DNA of 64,000 nt from Rhododendron vialii (taxonomy: Eukaryota > Streptophyta > Magnoliopsida > Ericales > Ericaceae). Below, one piece after another: positions 1 through 12,450 of this stretch. The notes beneath the pieces are model-generated. The model was given only the letters and a program-made list of their open reading frames with translations, had not been told where the DNA came from and ran no database searches. Every line of letters starts with the position of its first letter. The first letter of the stretch is position 1. The position numbers and the translations under genes were made by a program. The stretch covers positions 23,212,001 to 23,276,000 of the forward strand of contig NC_080564.1 in assembly GCF_030253575.1 (NCBI RefSeq), read 5' to 3'.

Positions 1-1
1 T

Positions 2-1528
2 TGGTCTCATGCCCTTTCTTTCGATTGGTACCAAAAGTTTGGAGATGTTGTCGTGTTTGACACTACTTACAAGGTTAATGCGTATCAAATGCCTTTTGGC
101 ATTTTTGTGGGAATCAATAATCATGGAAAGACGATATTGTTCGGGTGTGCACTTCTTCGAAATGAGACAACAAGTGCTTTTCGGTGGTTGTTTAAGGTAA
201 TTTTTATTATATTTCTCATTATATATTTATTCTGAAAGTAATATTTGGATAAACTAATTATATTTTGTATTTTGTAGACTTTCACAGCTTTGATGAAGAA
301 ACAGCCAAAAACTATACTAACTGATCAGGATCCATGGATTACTCAAGCAATTGCAAAAGAATTTCCAACCACAAAGCATAGCTTTTGCATATGGCATATT
401 ACTAGCAAATTTAGTGGTTGGTTTACGGCTGTTCTTCAAAGTCAATATCAAGATTGGTGTGCTGATTTTTACAAGTTATACCACTTGGACTCGCCTGAAG
501 AGTTTGAACACCAGTGGTCTCACTTGATTGCCAAGTATAATATGCATACCAATAAGCATGTCATTGGTTTGAATGGGATCAAGCACTTTTGGGTACCAGC
601 TTATCTCCGTGATAATTTTTTTGGTGGGATGACAACTACAGGAAGGTCAGAGAGCATCAATGCATTTATAAAGCGGTTTATTGGCTCTCACAGCAACTTG
701 AGCCAATTTGTTAAACAAGTGAGTAATCCTTATTTTTTTGAACTCCTCCCTTAGTTTCTCTATATTGCAATAACTTTTTTTTTTTTTTTTTGGGTAAATC
801 AGCAATAACTTATTTGATCAAATATTTAGGCTGATCTTGCTATTGAAGATGTTCAACAACGAGAATTGCATGATACAATGTTAGAAAAATATAGAGGCTC
901 TACTTTGAGAACAATGTCTCCATTGGAAGAGCAAGCTCGTGGTGTTCTCACACCATTTTGTTTTAAAAAGTTTCAAGAAGAGTTCGGAAGAGCAACTTTA
1001 TATTCATTGCTTGGCGAAAATGGTAATGAGTTTATAGTAAAGTATCACGAGGAAACAACTACGAAAAAGCGTATCGTGTTTTGGGATGGTGAGATGGCAA
1101 CATGTAGTTGCAAGCACTTCGAATTTTGGGGAATACTTTGTCGTCACATTTTGAGTGTGTTTCTTCATAAGGATTGCTATGCAATACCGTTCACATATTT
1201 ACCAGTACGTTGGAGTCGTGAAGTGCCACAAAGTGAGGAAGCACCGCGAGTGCTAGAGGAGGAAACTTTATCGGATACACCGATTGATGATATTCATTGT
1301 CCTCCGATTTCAAAAACCAAAGGGCGTCCCAAGACAAAACGATTGAAAGGTGGAAAAGAAGCACGAAAGGTAACCAAGTCTTGTGGATTTTGCAAGAAAG
1401 TTGGCCATAATATTACGACATGTCCGGAGAAGGAAAATATTGGTTTTGTCAACGGTTCACAGAAAAAGAAAAAGAAAACTTCAAGTAGCGACATTGGCTT
1501 GAATCCAATCTTTTCTCTGAAATATTAG
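2..1528 (+). CDS. FAR1-RELATED SEQUENCE (FRS) protein, 5'-truncated by window edge
   Basis: FRS proteins are domesticated Mutator-type transposases that act in the nucleus as transcription regulators. Three exons are visible: 2-196, 278-718 and 830-1528. Introns 197-277 and 719-829 have GT/AG ends and both are phase 0. Exon 1 opens inside the MULE transposase domain (FDTTYKVNAYQMPFGIFVG). Exon 2 continues it (LTDQDPWITQAIAKEFP, then a C-x-WH motif). Exon 3 has a SWIM zinc finger, CSCKHFEFWGILCRH, and near the C-terminus a CCHC-type knuckle, CGFCKKVGHNITTC. The N-terminal FAR1 DNA-binding domain lies outside the window. The frame is open throughout, which favours a host gene over a decayed transposon. 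No terminal inverted repeat was seen on the 3' side. A recent MULE remains possible. Confidence 0.85.
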
Positions 1529-2538
1529 GTAATGTCCATAACCCTTTGGCTTTGGCTTGAGCTTAATTGTCTTGATTAGTTATGCAGATTTGATAAGATA
1601 AAAATGCATATTTGATTAAGGTAAAAATGCGCATCATGTTTTTATTTTTTCATGCAGGGTGGTACATATGGAAGTTGTTGGGATCTACATTTATTTTGTT
1701 TTTGAAGATCTCAGTTCAATTTGAAAGACTTTTGCACAAAATGATGGCAGGAACATGGCTATTTGGGGATTAACTTTATTTTGTTTCCATAGATCCCAAC
1801 TTAAGTTGTAGATTTTTGCACAAATAGTAGTAATATGGGTAGTTGGGAAGTAATTTTGTAAAGAAAGGTAAACTGTTTATGCAGATTGATGGTTATTTTG
1901 GATACCCAACTGTAAGTTGAATTTGATTGTAATTTACATTTTATATTTGTATGTGCCTTGCTATTGATGTTGGAAATGTGCGATTTTTGTATGGATTTAA
2001 AGCCTTGAATAGTTTAGTATAAGATTTGGTGAATTTTATGCATTTTGTGATTAGTTTTGAAAAAATCACTCTTAAGGGCAAAAAGAAGTTAATAAATACA
2101 AAGAAAAAGAAAGAATAAAAGTAAACCTCAAGGAGTTGGTCTAGTAGGTAGAGTCTGAGACTTAGGATTTGCTTCTTCCAAATGTATCAAGTTCGAAACC
2201 TCACAAGCGCTATTAATTTTTTTTGTGGTTAGTTCATACAGGGCGGTGGAATTAGGCCTCCATGATTAGTTGAAGTACGCGTAAAATAATATGGACACTT
2301 GAGTGTTAAAAAAAAAAAAAAGCAAAAAGTAGCCGTGAATATTTAAAAAAAAAAAAAAAAGGTTGCCGTGGCCTTGCAACAACAAAAAGTAAAAGTGAAC
2401 AAATAAGGGCAAAGTTGGCATTTAGGTAAAATAAAAAGTAGATCTGACACTCAGGGAACAAAATGGGTTTTTAGTTGTTGTCCAACTTTCTTTCTTTTGT
2501 GACATGTGGATTTATATTATAAAATAATAGGTATTAAT
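1529..2538. other. Intergenic DNA between FRS and the FCP1-like gene
   Basis: The stretch is AT-rich and without a credible gene. The first few hundred bases are probably the FRS 3' UTR. It contains a tRNA-derived SINE (listed separately) and several A-runs near 2311-2322 and 2345-2360. Confidence 0.6.
2126..2322 (+). mobile_element. tRNA-derived SINE, Au-like
   Basis: The 5' part has a pol III A-box-like stretch, ttggtctagtagg, near 2137-2149. A B-box-like stretch, gttcgaaacc, lies at 2191-2200. The 3' part carries ggaattag...gattagttgaagtacgcgta, which resembles the 3' end of the plant Au SINE family, and the element ends in an A-run. Target duplications are not clear because the flanks are A-rich. 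Confidence 0.6.
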
Positions 2539-2582
2539 GTCAATCCAATGGGTTGATTATAGAAGGACCCATTTATAAATAG
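2539..2582 (+). promoter_or_regulatory. Likely core promoter of the FCP1-like gene (CCAAT and TATA)
   Basis: A gtcaatccaatggg stretch at about 2539-2552 is followed by a TATA-like atttataaatag at 2571-2582. The CT-rich leader of the downstream gene begins about 200 bases later. Spacing and order fit a plant pol II promoter. There is no transcript evidence. Confidence 0.45.
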
Positions 2583-2769
2583 AGATGGTACTCCCCATTT
2601 TTTCTCTAGTACCCGTTTGGCAGGGGTAGAAATGGAAAATCTGAATTGAAACAAAAAATCTAGGGCTCGGATGCAGGAAAAAAGATGAAAGAACAGTAGC
2701 CAAAACTCATCCTCGTTTACTCCACTAGTGTCTAGTAGTTACCATCGACGAACAAACACGACCTTTGAC

Positions 2770-2773
<4 letters not shown>

Positions 2774-2805
<32 letters not shown>
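2774..2805. repeat. (CT)n microsatellite in 5' leader
   Basis: About 32 bases of near-perfect CT repeat lie upstream of the likely 5' UTR intron of the FCP1-like gene. CT tracts are common in plant 5' leaders. Confidence 0.9.
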
Positions 2806-2807
<2 letters not shown>

Positions 2808-2938
2808 CTCCACTTTCTCTCTCTGGCACCGCCTCTGTATCTCCAGCAATGTTCGTCAATAGGTTCAACCTCGAGCGCTGATTCAGTGCACTCGTTCGTT
2901 GTCTTGCACTCCGTCTCTCGAATCTGCATTCTTTTTTG

Positions 2939-3536
2939 GTAAGTTTCTCATATCTAATTGTAATGTTAATTCAGTTTTTGAATGTTCTAGGAAATATATT
3001 TGTTAAGGAGATTTGCTTTGATTGGTGTGAGTATTTGGTGCTGCGTTCAAGGAATTTGGGGTCGGTGTAGTGTCCTAAATGATGAGAATAGTTTGTTGGG
3101 TGTATTGAGTAGATTATTTCTGGAAACAATCATGTTAGATTGGATATCGTTTGTGATATTACATTTATTTATTTATTTAAATAATTGAATACCTGTGATT
3201 GGAATAGTGAGTTAAAAGAAAAATGTGTCCCAATTACGTGACGAATCTGTTTTTTTTTTCACATGATGTCTCAATTAATCCTGTGAAATGAGCGGTTCAG
3301 ATTATTATTTACCACTTACAGGACTTAAGGTGGGCCCACGATTGGGGGCAGTAAATGGGTCAGTGACGCCAAATCCATGAGGAAGCAAAATTCCGTAAGT
3401 TTTTTGTTGCATTTTCATGCATATTAGTTAGATCGTGCCATTTCTAGTGTTTGTTTCTGTCGAGAATTTAGTGACGTGGTCTGAGTTTTGTCAGGCGAAT
3501 TTCATTGGAAGTAATTTTGAATCTTTGATGCTGTAG
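2939..3536 (+). other. Probable 5' UTR intron of the FCP1-like gene
   Basis: A strong donor (ttttttg|gtaagt) at 2939 and an acceptor (gatgctgtag|gaac) at 3536 bracket about 600 T-rich bases. The start codon at 3593 lies 57 bases into the next exon. This is inferred from splice signals only. Confidence 0.5.
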
Positions 3537-3592
3537 GAACAAGAGAAGTTTGGAAAGCTTATAAGAAGCTGCTTGAGCATTGAAAGCTAGAC

Positions 3593-6500
3593 ATGTTTGT
3601 TGAAAGAGTGGGTGTTGATTCTGTTTCGGAGGTCAACCAGGAGCCGAATTGTTCAACTGAGAAACACGATGATCAAGCTCAGGTTGATATTAACTCTTCA
3701 GATTTGAGTAGCATTAAAAACTGTGAGAAGAAACAGGCAAGAAAAAAGAGAAAGTCATCTGGTTGCCCGATAGGATCAATCGACGAGGGTGCTTTGTCAT
3801 CAGCACTGGTAGCGGTTGTACTAGACAATTCTGGAAGAGATATACCATCAAATCATTTGGGTAAAGCAGAAGATGGCTCTTCAGTTCTGGGCGGAGGAGA
3901 AATCTCACAAGAAAAAACTTCTGGTGGTCCAAACAGTGAACTTCTATCTGGGAAAAAGAAGAAGAAATCTAAGAGGAAGAAAGAGAGAAAGTTAACTGCT
4001 TGCCCAATGACTAGTTTAGGATCAACAGAGGAGGGTGCTTCTCCGTCGGTACTGGTTGTACCTGACAATTCAGTGGGAGAAAAATCTTTGAAGCAATCGA
4101 ACGAAGTGCCTGTAGCTTGTAACTCGTTAAAGCTGATGGAGGAAGTCGTAGCAGGAAACAGCACTTCATTACTGGATGGAGGTAAAATCTCACACGAAAT
4201 AGGTTCCGGTGAATGTTCAAATGGCGATTCCAAATTTGGGAAAATGAAGGAGAAGTCTAAGATGGGTAACTTGGAAGACAATAAAACTGGAAACAGTAGA
4301 ATCCATCGGAGAAAAAAGAGAAAGTCATCTGCTTGCCGCATAAGCAGTTTAGAATCGATCGAGGAGGGTGTACAAGAAAGTTCAGCGGCATTTACCTGTC
4401 TGAATCATTTGAATGAAGCACCTGAACCTAGCTACTCAGGGAAAATGATGGAGGAAATGGTAGCAGGACTTATAATTTCACAAGAAAAAGCTTCCGGTGA
4501 ATGTTCGAATGGTGGACCTGTATGTGGGAATGAGAGAAAGAAATCTAAGATGGAAAACTTGGAGGAGAGTAAATGTAATACGGGAATCAGTGTTGTGATG
4601 GATGTCTCTTTGGTGGATAACCCAGAAACAGATTTTGGGCAAGACAGTTTTGTAAGAGATATATCATCAAATCATTTGGGTGAAGCAAAAGATGGCTCTT
4701 CCATTCCGGCCGCTGGAGAAGTCTCACAAGAAAAGGCTTCTGGTGGTCCAAACAGTAAACTTCTATCTGGGAAAAAAAAGAAGGAATCTAAGAGGAAGAA
4801 AAAGAGAAAATTAAGTGCTTGCCCTATGTCTGGTTTAGGATCAACAGAGGAGGGTGCTTCTCCATCGGTACTGGTTGTACCTGACAGTTCAGTGGGAGAA
4901 ATATCTTTGAAGCAATTGGATGAAGTGCCTGCACCTTGTAACGTGGTAAAACTGATGGAGGAAGTGGTAGCAGGAAACGACACTTCATTACTAGATGGAG
5001 GTAAGATCTCACAAGAAATAGCTTCCCATGATTGTCCAAATGGTGAATCTGATTTTGGGAAAAAGGAGGAATCTAAGATGGGTAACTTGGAAGAGAATAA
5101 TGCCGGACACGGTAGAATCCATCGGAGAAAGAAGAGAAAGTCATTTGCTTGCCCCATAAGCAGTTTAGAATCAATCGAGGAGAGTTTACAAGAAAGTTCA
5201 GCCGGATATACATGTCTGAATCACATGGATGAAGCACCTGAACCTAGCTATACAGGGAAAATGATGGAGGACATGGTAACAGGACTTGGAATTTCACAAG
5301 AAAAAGCTTCCTGTGAATGTCCAGTTGGTGAACCAGCATCTGGGAATGAGAGAAAGAAATCTAAGATGGGGAGAAAGAAATCTAAGATGGGGAATAAGGG
5401 AAATAGTGTTGTGATGGATGTCTTTATGGTAGATATTCCAGAAACAGATTTTGAACAGTTTAACAAGGATAAGCTGGATGTGATCCAGAATACAGTGCTA
5501 TCCGAGGAAGACAGAGCCTCTGATGATGCACTTGTCAGTGTTCCTTCCGTTGACAACATAGTAGTTGACAAATTGAATATACAACCAATGTTAAAGGATG
5601 CAATACCTTCATTTTCAAAATTGGGAGTGATAATAGATGGTGTTAGACTAGAAAGCCCCCAACAGTCACAAGGAGGAGCCCCACTCGGAAATTTGAGAAA
5701 AAAACTTCTTGTCCTTGATGTGAATGGACTACTTGTTGATATTGTTCCATCTGGGGCTGGAGGATATAAACAACATAAAATACTATCACAGAAAGCAGGT
5801 GAGAATCGACTTTAGGAAATGGAATTTTTGTTTCTTTTGTGGTCAGTTATCCAACATTTTGGGCCTAATTCGATTGTCAATTTCTGTGCCAGTTTTTAAG
5901 AGGCCCTTCTGTGACGATTTTCTGCAGTTTTGCTTTGATAGATTTCATGTGGGTGTTTGGTCCTCAAGAACCAGGTGATCTTGGTACCTTTGGCTAAAGG
6001 GATTTGCTTTGTCATCTACTTTCGAACTGCCATTTTGTAATCTGTTATTTAAGTTTATGGACTTTTTACTTGTTATCGGTTTTGTTTTATTTGGTTGTTA
6101 TATGCCTAAACTTTGCAGTGCGTTTGCTGCAGGAAAAATGTGAATACAGTCCTTGATTTTCTTATGGGGAAATCCAAGTCTAATTTGCTTTTTTGCTGGG
6201 TAAGCCATTCAGTCCTTTCTGTTCTTAGTATAAATACAATTGGCATGTATTCTGCACATGGTTTCTTCATCATTGTCCAAATGTATGTTGTGTTTTTACT
6301 GTGAAGACTTTCCAGGTGCTTGTAGTTTGTACATAGTTTATAGTTTCTACCTTGTGTCTAACATCTAAATCTTGGCAATAGTGAACCTATTTTTTGCACT
6401 GCATTTGCCTTCTATAATTTTCCAGAAGAAGATTTTACTTTTGATAGTATTCGGCCGTAGTTGAAGGTTGAATAGCTATGATCCTCTATCTGATGATTAA

Positions 6501-9331
6501 TTTTTGTTCGATGAGATTGCAAAATTGTTGTTTTCAGACCAATCAAGTGCCCATCTGATAAGTAGAATTTGGATTGAATATATTTGTATGCAGCTATGTA
6601 CTTCCGTCGCAATCCTCGTTTTACCTCTTAAGTTTCCGGATTCTTGTATACTTTCCAGAATTGCGTTCTGACCTTATAACATGTCCCTACTGCTCCTGAC
6701 TGAAATTGTTTTGGCTTGTGACATGTCTGAATGCAAACATGTCCCTGATGCATTGGACACTGATAGAAGAGGCAGGTAGTTGTATTCATTGCATAGTGAG
6801 TGAAAGGGGCTATGCGAGCTTCTGACAGCCTCTCTCACCATGATATCTTTCTATTGGGTTGCTTGCAGTGTTTTCATTCAACCGAGTTGATTCTTCTGAT
6901 AATGTGATTGGACCATGGTTAGTAAGATTTGCCTAGGAGGGTCAATTCTCCCCCTTCTCAAAAACTCTGGCCTCTGGCTCAGTAGATTGTCAAGTTTCTC
7001 ATGTTAGAAGCAAATGATAGAGCATACACACATTGGTTTGAGGTGGGTTGGTATGCCTGTGCTCTCTAGTCTTGAAGTTTCAGTTGATGGATGCGGGGGA
7101 TATGCACCTTGCTTCGTGAACTGTATGTGTCATTATGTCATATGGGTATGGCTTTAGTACCTGCTTCAACCCTGGGTTTGAGCAACTTCCTCCAATGACA
7201 ATCGACTCAAATGAGTCTATAGTTCTTCACATTTTACCTTAACGAAGACACATTCTTGAAGACAACCTGCCAATGTAGACATTGCTTTGAGTAAATTTTT
7301 GGACAACGGCTAGTTTGGTGACAAAGATTTTCTTCTTTTCCCACTACATCCTTGTGGTCAGATATTTACTGAATTAGTTGAATACATCCTGCCAATGTGG
7401 ATATTCTTGGATTTGAGCCAAATTTTGAGCATTCTATCTGCTGCTAAACAGAAGGTGCTGTATTTGGCCAAATCTTTGTCTTGGGTAATGTTTGCCTCAT
7501 TGAAGAAAAGCGCCCTAACAAGTTCCGTTCCACGGCTTTACATTCATGAATTGAGTTTGGTTAGTTTTATTATTATAGAAACACGCTAACTACGGCTTAG
7601 TGGGTCAGTGTTTATGTTTCAAAAAGTGCATTGGAATATGTGAAGTGCATTGAGAATGTGAGATGCTTGTTGCAATGTTTTTTGGGGTATTATGTGTGCA
7701 GTGGTGAAGCATGACTGTTATTGTAACAGTTGTCAGCCGGACTCCAACAATCGTATTTCACATTGCCGTGGAGCCTAACATATATATGTAGTTTAAAGAG
7801 AATCAACAACCATAATCGGTCCAGATATGCAAGAATTCAGATTTCTTGGCATGCCAGACCTTTTGCTTCTTATGGAGAGATATTTATATGAAGATGTGCC
7901 CTTGTATATTATCTTTTATGTTATCATTTTTATCCACTACCGAGTCCTATGCAGTCAACTTAACTGTTATGCTGCTATCAGTTTATCATTTACTCAAAGT
8001 TATTGATTGTGAATCTGTTGGGCTGAATCAATTCATTAGTGACTTTATACTGGTTGGAGATGATGGTTTAAGAGCACAAGGATTACTTTTCTGCAGGATC
8101 AGTCCCACTGTACAAAGACGGGTTACAACACTGTTGAGAACAGAGCAAAGCCCCTGCTTTTAAAGGAACTTAAAAATATATGGGAAAAGCACGAGCCAGA
8201 TCTTCCGTGGGCAAGTGGAGAGTATAATGAGTCAAACACACTGTTACTGGATGATTCTCCCTATAAGGCCTTACGCAACCCTGTAAGTTACTCTGAATTT
8301 CTTCTTTCTTCTTCTTCTAGAACAATATTAACTCTATTCTGAGTCTCTGACTTGCATTGTTCCTTTCCATGTCTGTTTTTCTTCATTCATTCAGCCAAAC
8401 ACTGCAATCTTCCCGCATTCTTACTGTTACAAGGATAAAAGAGATAATTCTTTAGGTGAGTCTGCTCAACTAAAGTTTGAGTTTCCCTTTTTGGGAGCTG
8501 TGAGGTACATTGCTTGCCACATATTCTATTGCGTTAAAGATGACTTTGCGAAGAGCTAGTGTAGCTCTTCATTTAATATTTGTGAATGCTTTCTAGCCAT
8601 CATTGCATCCATGGACTTTTGTCAACTTCGTATCTAGTTTTTACTGTTTTGGCTGGTCATCATATTTTGTCAATATATCAGATCTTCCAGATTTACTTTG
8701 ACACCTTGTCAAAGCCACTACCTAGTGATTGTAAAAGGTTGGAATGAATGCTTGCTCGGTTTTTTTCCCCCTTAAGCTTTTGGGTGGCCTTCTAAAAGTC
8801 TATTTGTAGTGAATCTACTGATTTATCTCAATGATTTGGATTAGCTGGTCCATAGTCCAAAATATGGGGTTTGTATTTCATCCCCGGATCTCATTGTTTT
8901 TGGTAGGTCTTGGTAGTCTCGCATTTTAGTTTTGTCCTCGTGACCATTTGCAAATATTATCCCATAAACTTGTCCCTATAGATATAGAAGTTCATTTTGC
9001 ACTGCCTTCAGTGCTAGAAAGACATTGAACCTAGAACTCTTTTTTGACAACAGGACCTGGCGGTGATCTACGGGTTTATTTGGAAGGACTGGCTTTAGCT
9101 GACCACGTCCAAAAGTATGTTGAGCAGAATCCATTTGGCCAACGGCCTATCACAAATAAAAATTTATCCTGGGGTTTATACTGTAAGATTATTGGCAACA
9201 CCTCATCAGAAAAGGGAGAAAATGCTACTAATGATCCTTCAGCTTGTCAACAAGAGGAAGAAGATGCTACCAATGATTCTTTGGCTTGTCAACAACAGGA
9301 AGAAGACGTTACTGATTATTCTTCAGCTTGA
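3593..9331 (+). CDS. FCP1/NLI-phosphatase-like (HAD) protein with long repetitive N-terminus
   Basis: Six exons join in frame: 3593-5798, 5893-5974, 6133-6199, 8097-8282, 8395-8455 and 9054-9331, giving about 959 residues. Residues 1-690 are low-complexity and Lys/Ser/Glu-rich, with five KRK...C(P/R) modules and NLS-like basic runs. The FCP1 homology domain starts near residue 704: motif I is LLVLDVNGLLVDI, then PFCDDFLQFCF, WSSRT near 758, and LLLDDSP at about 834-840. The family acts on phospho-Ser/Thr such as the pol II CTD. Here the second Asp of DxDx(T/V) is Asn and the Thr position is Leu. This resembles the plant DLNG(L) subgroup of uncertain activity, so catalysis is doubtful. Intron 3 (6200-8096, 1.9 kb) holds nothing recognisable. 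The nuclear site is inferred from the basic tracts. Confidence 0.85.
3836..5473 (+). repeat. 819-bp tandem duplication inside exon 1
   Basis: Sequence from 3836 recurs from 4655 (agagatat(a)ccatcaaat versus agagatatatcatcaaat), an offset of 819 bases or exactly 273 codons, so the frame is kept. Matching landmarks include GGPNS(E/K)LLSGKKKK, STEEGASPSVLVVPD, EAPEPSY(S/T)GKMME and VVMDV. Each copy contains two KRK-x3-C(P/R) modules, so the array is nested. The copies differ by many substitutions, so the duplication is not recent. Confidence 0.9.
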
Positions 9332-9361
9332 CAACTACAGAAAAAAGATGCCACTAGAACC
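9200..9361 (+). repeat. 42-bp tandem repeat at the C-terminus and stop codon
   Basis: The stretch gcttgtcaacaa recurs at 9242 and 9284, and in altered form (gcttgacaacta) at 9326: exact 42-base spacing. The repeat encodes an acidic (A/D)CQQ-EEED unit. In the third copy the Cys codon TGT reads TGA, and this is the stop codon of the gene (9329-9331). Repeat-like sequence continues beyond it. Confidence 0.8.
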
Positions 9362-12071
9362 CTGCATCGTTCGTGGCTTTTACACAGAAACATAGAGGTA
9401 CTCGGTACTAGACTTTTTGACATTTAGTTGGTTATCTGAGTATCCAATATGGTTCATTTTTGTTAGCATCTAGAGGTATTCTTTCTGGAATATTTTCAGT
9501 TTCAGACAATATTATAACTCATAGAGAAGATCTTTCTTGTAGTTTTTCCCTTGCCGGCTTTGTATTAGAACATCATAGCAAATCACTGTCCTGATTCATT
9601 TACCTTATTTATGGGAAATAATTCAACAAGGTGTTACACATTTTTGCTGGTGCTTTGCATTTACTTGTGGTTGTGTAACCATTTTATCGAATATTGTGCT
9701 TATGGAGATTTCAAGAAAATCAGTATTACTATTGTTGTATTTCTGTGTGGTCATTGTGGGCATTTATACCAGTTTATATGCAGAGAGATGCAGAATTGGT
9801 AATTGTCAAAAATTGTCAAAGTCAGGGAAACCTTGTCCTTGGGTTCCTGAGCTTCTGGCATTTGAGTAGTGAATGTTTTGCAATTTAATTCGTAAGTTCT
9901 TGCTTTTTTAGGGAAAAAACCTCCACGTTTAATCTGTTTTTAGATGCGGGACATAACATTAGTGAGGCATCCAGGCAAAGCCAAATCGTGTAGGGTTTAG
10001 GGGATGTGGTGGTGGAAGACTGGTAGTGTTTAGCTATTCTATTTTGTGTTTGCTCCATGATGGCATTTGGCAAGGGCAAGTGTTTTTGTACCTCTTCTTT
10101 GCTAGTACTCGTAGAAGTAGGCTATATTTGATTGATAAGATTAGTTAGGCGAGTATTTACAACCCCTAAAACAGTTTACTCCGCGGATCACATCATGGAT
10201 CCCCTAAAAATGGCGAGCAGGGATAACCAAGACCGCATCATGTATTCACTCTTCTGGGAATTAGTTGTCTAGTCCGCCAATCAAACGGGTCCCTTTTTGC
10301 GATCAAATGACTGCTTACGTCTAGTGGTATGATTGGATGAAGTGCAATTCGTCGTCGATTTGTTTTTGTGTTATAACTAGTCCGAGAGGAATAAGGAAAG
10401 GGAAAGTTGCCTTGCACATTGGTTGGACTCAAACGGAACAGGTCCCTTTGGGTTTGTTCGCTCAAACTTTGGAACCGGCTTTTAAGATTTTGTGGAGAGA
10501 TGAGAACCGATTTTTGAGAGGGTTTCTCACCCTCCTCTCTACTATCACCATCAAAGTAGGTATAGTTGGCCATGGATATGGACTTCCTTGCAACTCTTAT
10601 GACCTAATCATCATACTTTTGTGAACCTTTATAGTTCATGAACTTGTTTTAGCGTGGAATTTTTCATGATCTCCTGTGCTTTTCCTTTCATTAGTACTTA
10701 CAATAATAGAGAGATACCCACCACATTGTTGCATTGATTTTCTTAAGAAAATGCAAGGGTGGTTGGATTTTAGATATGACATGAATTGGGTCCGCAATAA
10801 CTCAAATGGGCCACCATCTTTTATCAAGAATCAATGGTTCCTGTAGTTGTTGGGCCCTATTGACAGGTCAAAACAGCCCATTTATTATCCATCAAGGACT
10901 ATCAACTTCTTAGATAAGGCTATAGAAATAACAATAAAGAATTTTGTGACAACTACTTTCTCTTTTCTATTAGGGGTTCAGTCTAATAGACTGGCAAATT
11001 TTGGGGATCACTCTCATTGTTTTTTAGTAGGAGGCCGGAGGTCCAATAAAGTTCGGGCAAAGCCTATATGGATTGGTCCAATGTAAATTAATAGCACCCA
11101 GTAGGAGTTGACTAGTTTCAAAAAAGAAAAGAAAAGTGGGAGTCGACCCCATACCAAAAACTTTCTGAGGCCCTCAGCAAGGAAGCCGAGACAATTCATT
11201 TTAGAAATCACAAGCCAATTAGTATGATTTAATTTTGATGTATTTTAGAACTTCGAAGAATTTATATTGCCCCAACACCCACCAAACCCGTCACCAAGGG
11301 TCTCAACTTCCTTTCTAGTATATATAAGAGTTGAATTCAGAACTTCATTGAATATAAAATGCCAATTAGGCAACCATTTGGCTAACTGCCCCGATTCTAC
11401 TCCTTCTCCTTCGGTTCATCATTGCTAAAATACCAAATCGCATGATTGGCTTTTGAACGAATGACTCAAACGATAACAATTACTGCAACGTTTTTCAGGT
11501 GAACTTTGACATACATTGATGATAGTTAGGCCATGTTCCCAGCAGATACTCGCAACATCCATAAATGGATGGTGACCATAACCAAATGATAAATGATTAG
11601 GGTTGGTGGTTTTCTAGTTACAATCAACTTGCATGTGCAATAGATGTGTTTAGGTTTGTATAGATTTGGCTATTTGAATGTATCCGCTGCATATATAGGT
11701 TTTCCCCGTTTTCACTAACAAAAATCTCTAAAAACCTAAGGCATTTTACCATGTTGTTCACACTTCATGTTCACAAAAAAGTTATTCCATTTTAACTATT
11801 CGTTCACACTAACAAAAAATTTGTCAACAAAATCTTTTTTTCAACAACTTTTTCACTCACATTTCCATCAACTACTTATTCACTACCGGAAGCACCTAAC
11901 AACTTTTCAACAAAAAAATTTCTACAAAATTTTCATTAGTGGAAATACCATTGACTAATAAACTAATGAAAGTATATGGATTAGTTATGAAAAATGTTGA
12001 TGTTGATCTGAGCCAGTATAAGAGTAATGATTAATCCTGAAAATTATGAAGAAAAGCTAAACAACAAATTA
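9332..12071. other. Intergenic DNA, no gene seen
   Basis: The 3' UTR of the FCP1-like gene probably occupies the first few hundred bases. The rest has only short spurious reading frames and no domain, RNA gene or clear transposon end that I can support. Confidence 0.5.
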
Positions 12072-12450
12072 TGAAAAGTAAATAATAACGGAAAAATCAG
12101 AACAAAATTTGGAAAGAATGGAAGTCTTTTAACCTTTTTTAAACACAAGATTCTCATTTAGAGCAACCATGCACACTGGTTGCCATATTTAGCAAAATTG
12201 TTTGCCATTTCTTAAAAATGGCAAAATATATGGCAACTATGGTGTCACACCTGTAAAGCCAAAATTTTCTTAAATTTGGCATATGTCATAGCTTTTGCCA
12301 TATATGGCAAAAAGTAAATAATTACAAAAAAACCAGAACAAAAATTTGAAAAGAACGAAAAAGTCTTTTACTCACTTAGAGCAACCACACCCATTGCCAT
12401 ATTTGGCAAAATTGTTTGCCATTTCTTAAAAATAGCAAAAGATATGGCTT
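12072..12450. repeat. Tandemly duplicated MITE-like unit, about 235-bp spacing
   Basis: The block aaagtaaataat...agaacaaaa...ttagagcaacca...gccat(a)ttt(a/g)gcaaaattg at 12072-12236 recurs diverged at 12308-12447. Both copies contain the same tgtttgccatttcttaaaaa stretch. The repeated (a/t)tggcaa and ttgcca inverted words can pair, as in a foldback MITE. No target duplication was identified. Confidence 0.55.

Noticed and set aside
3714..5571. Long minus-strand frames opposite the FCP1-like exon
   Set aside because: They are shadows of the repetitive sense frame; the duplicated frame on the plus strand splices into a known domain.
7846..8163. 105-codon frame within intron 3 and exon 4 of the FCP1-like gene
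   Set aside because: Its second half overlaps exon 4 in another frame; the spliced frame gives the expected phosphatase-like sequence.
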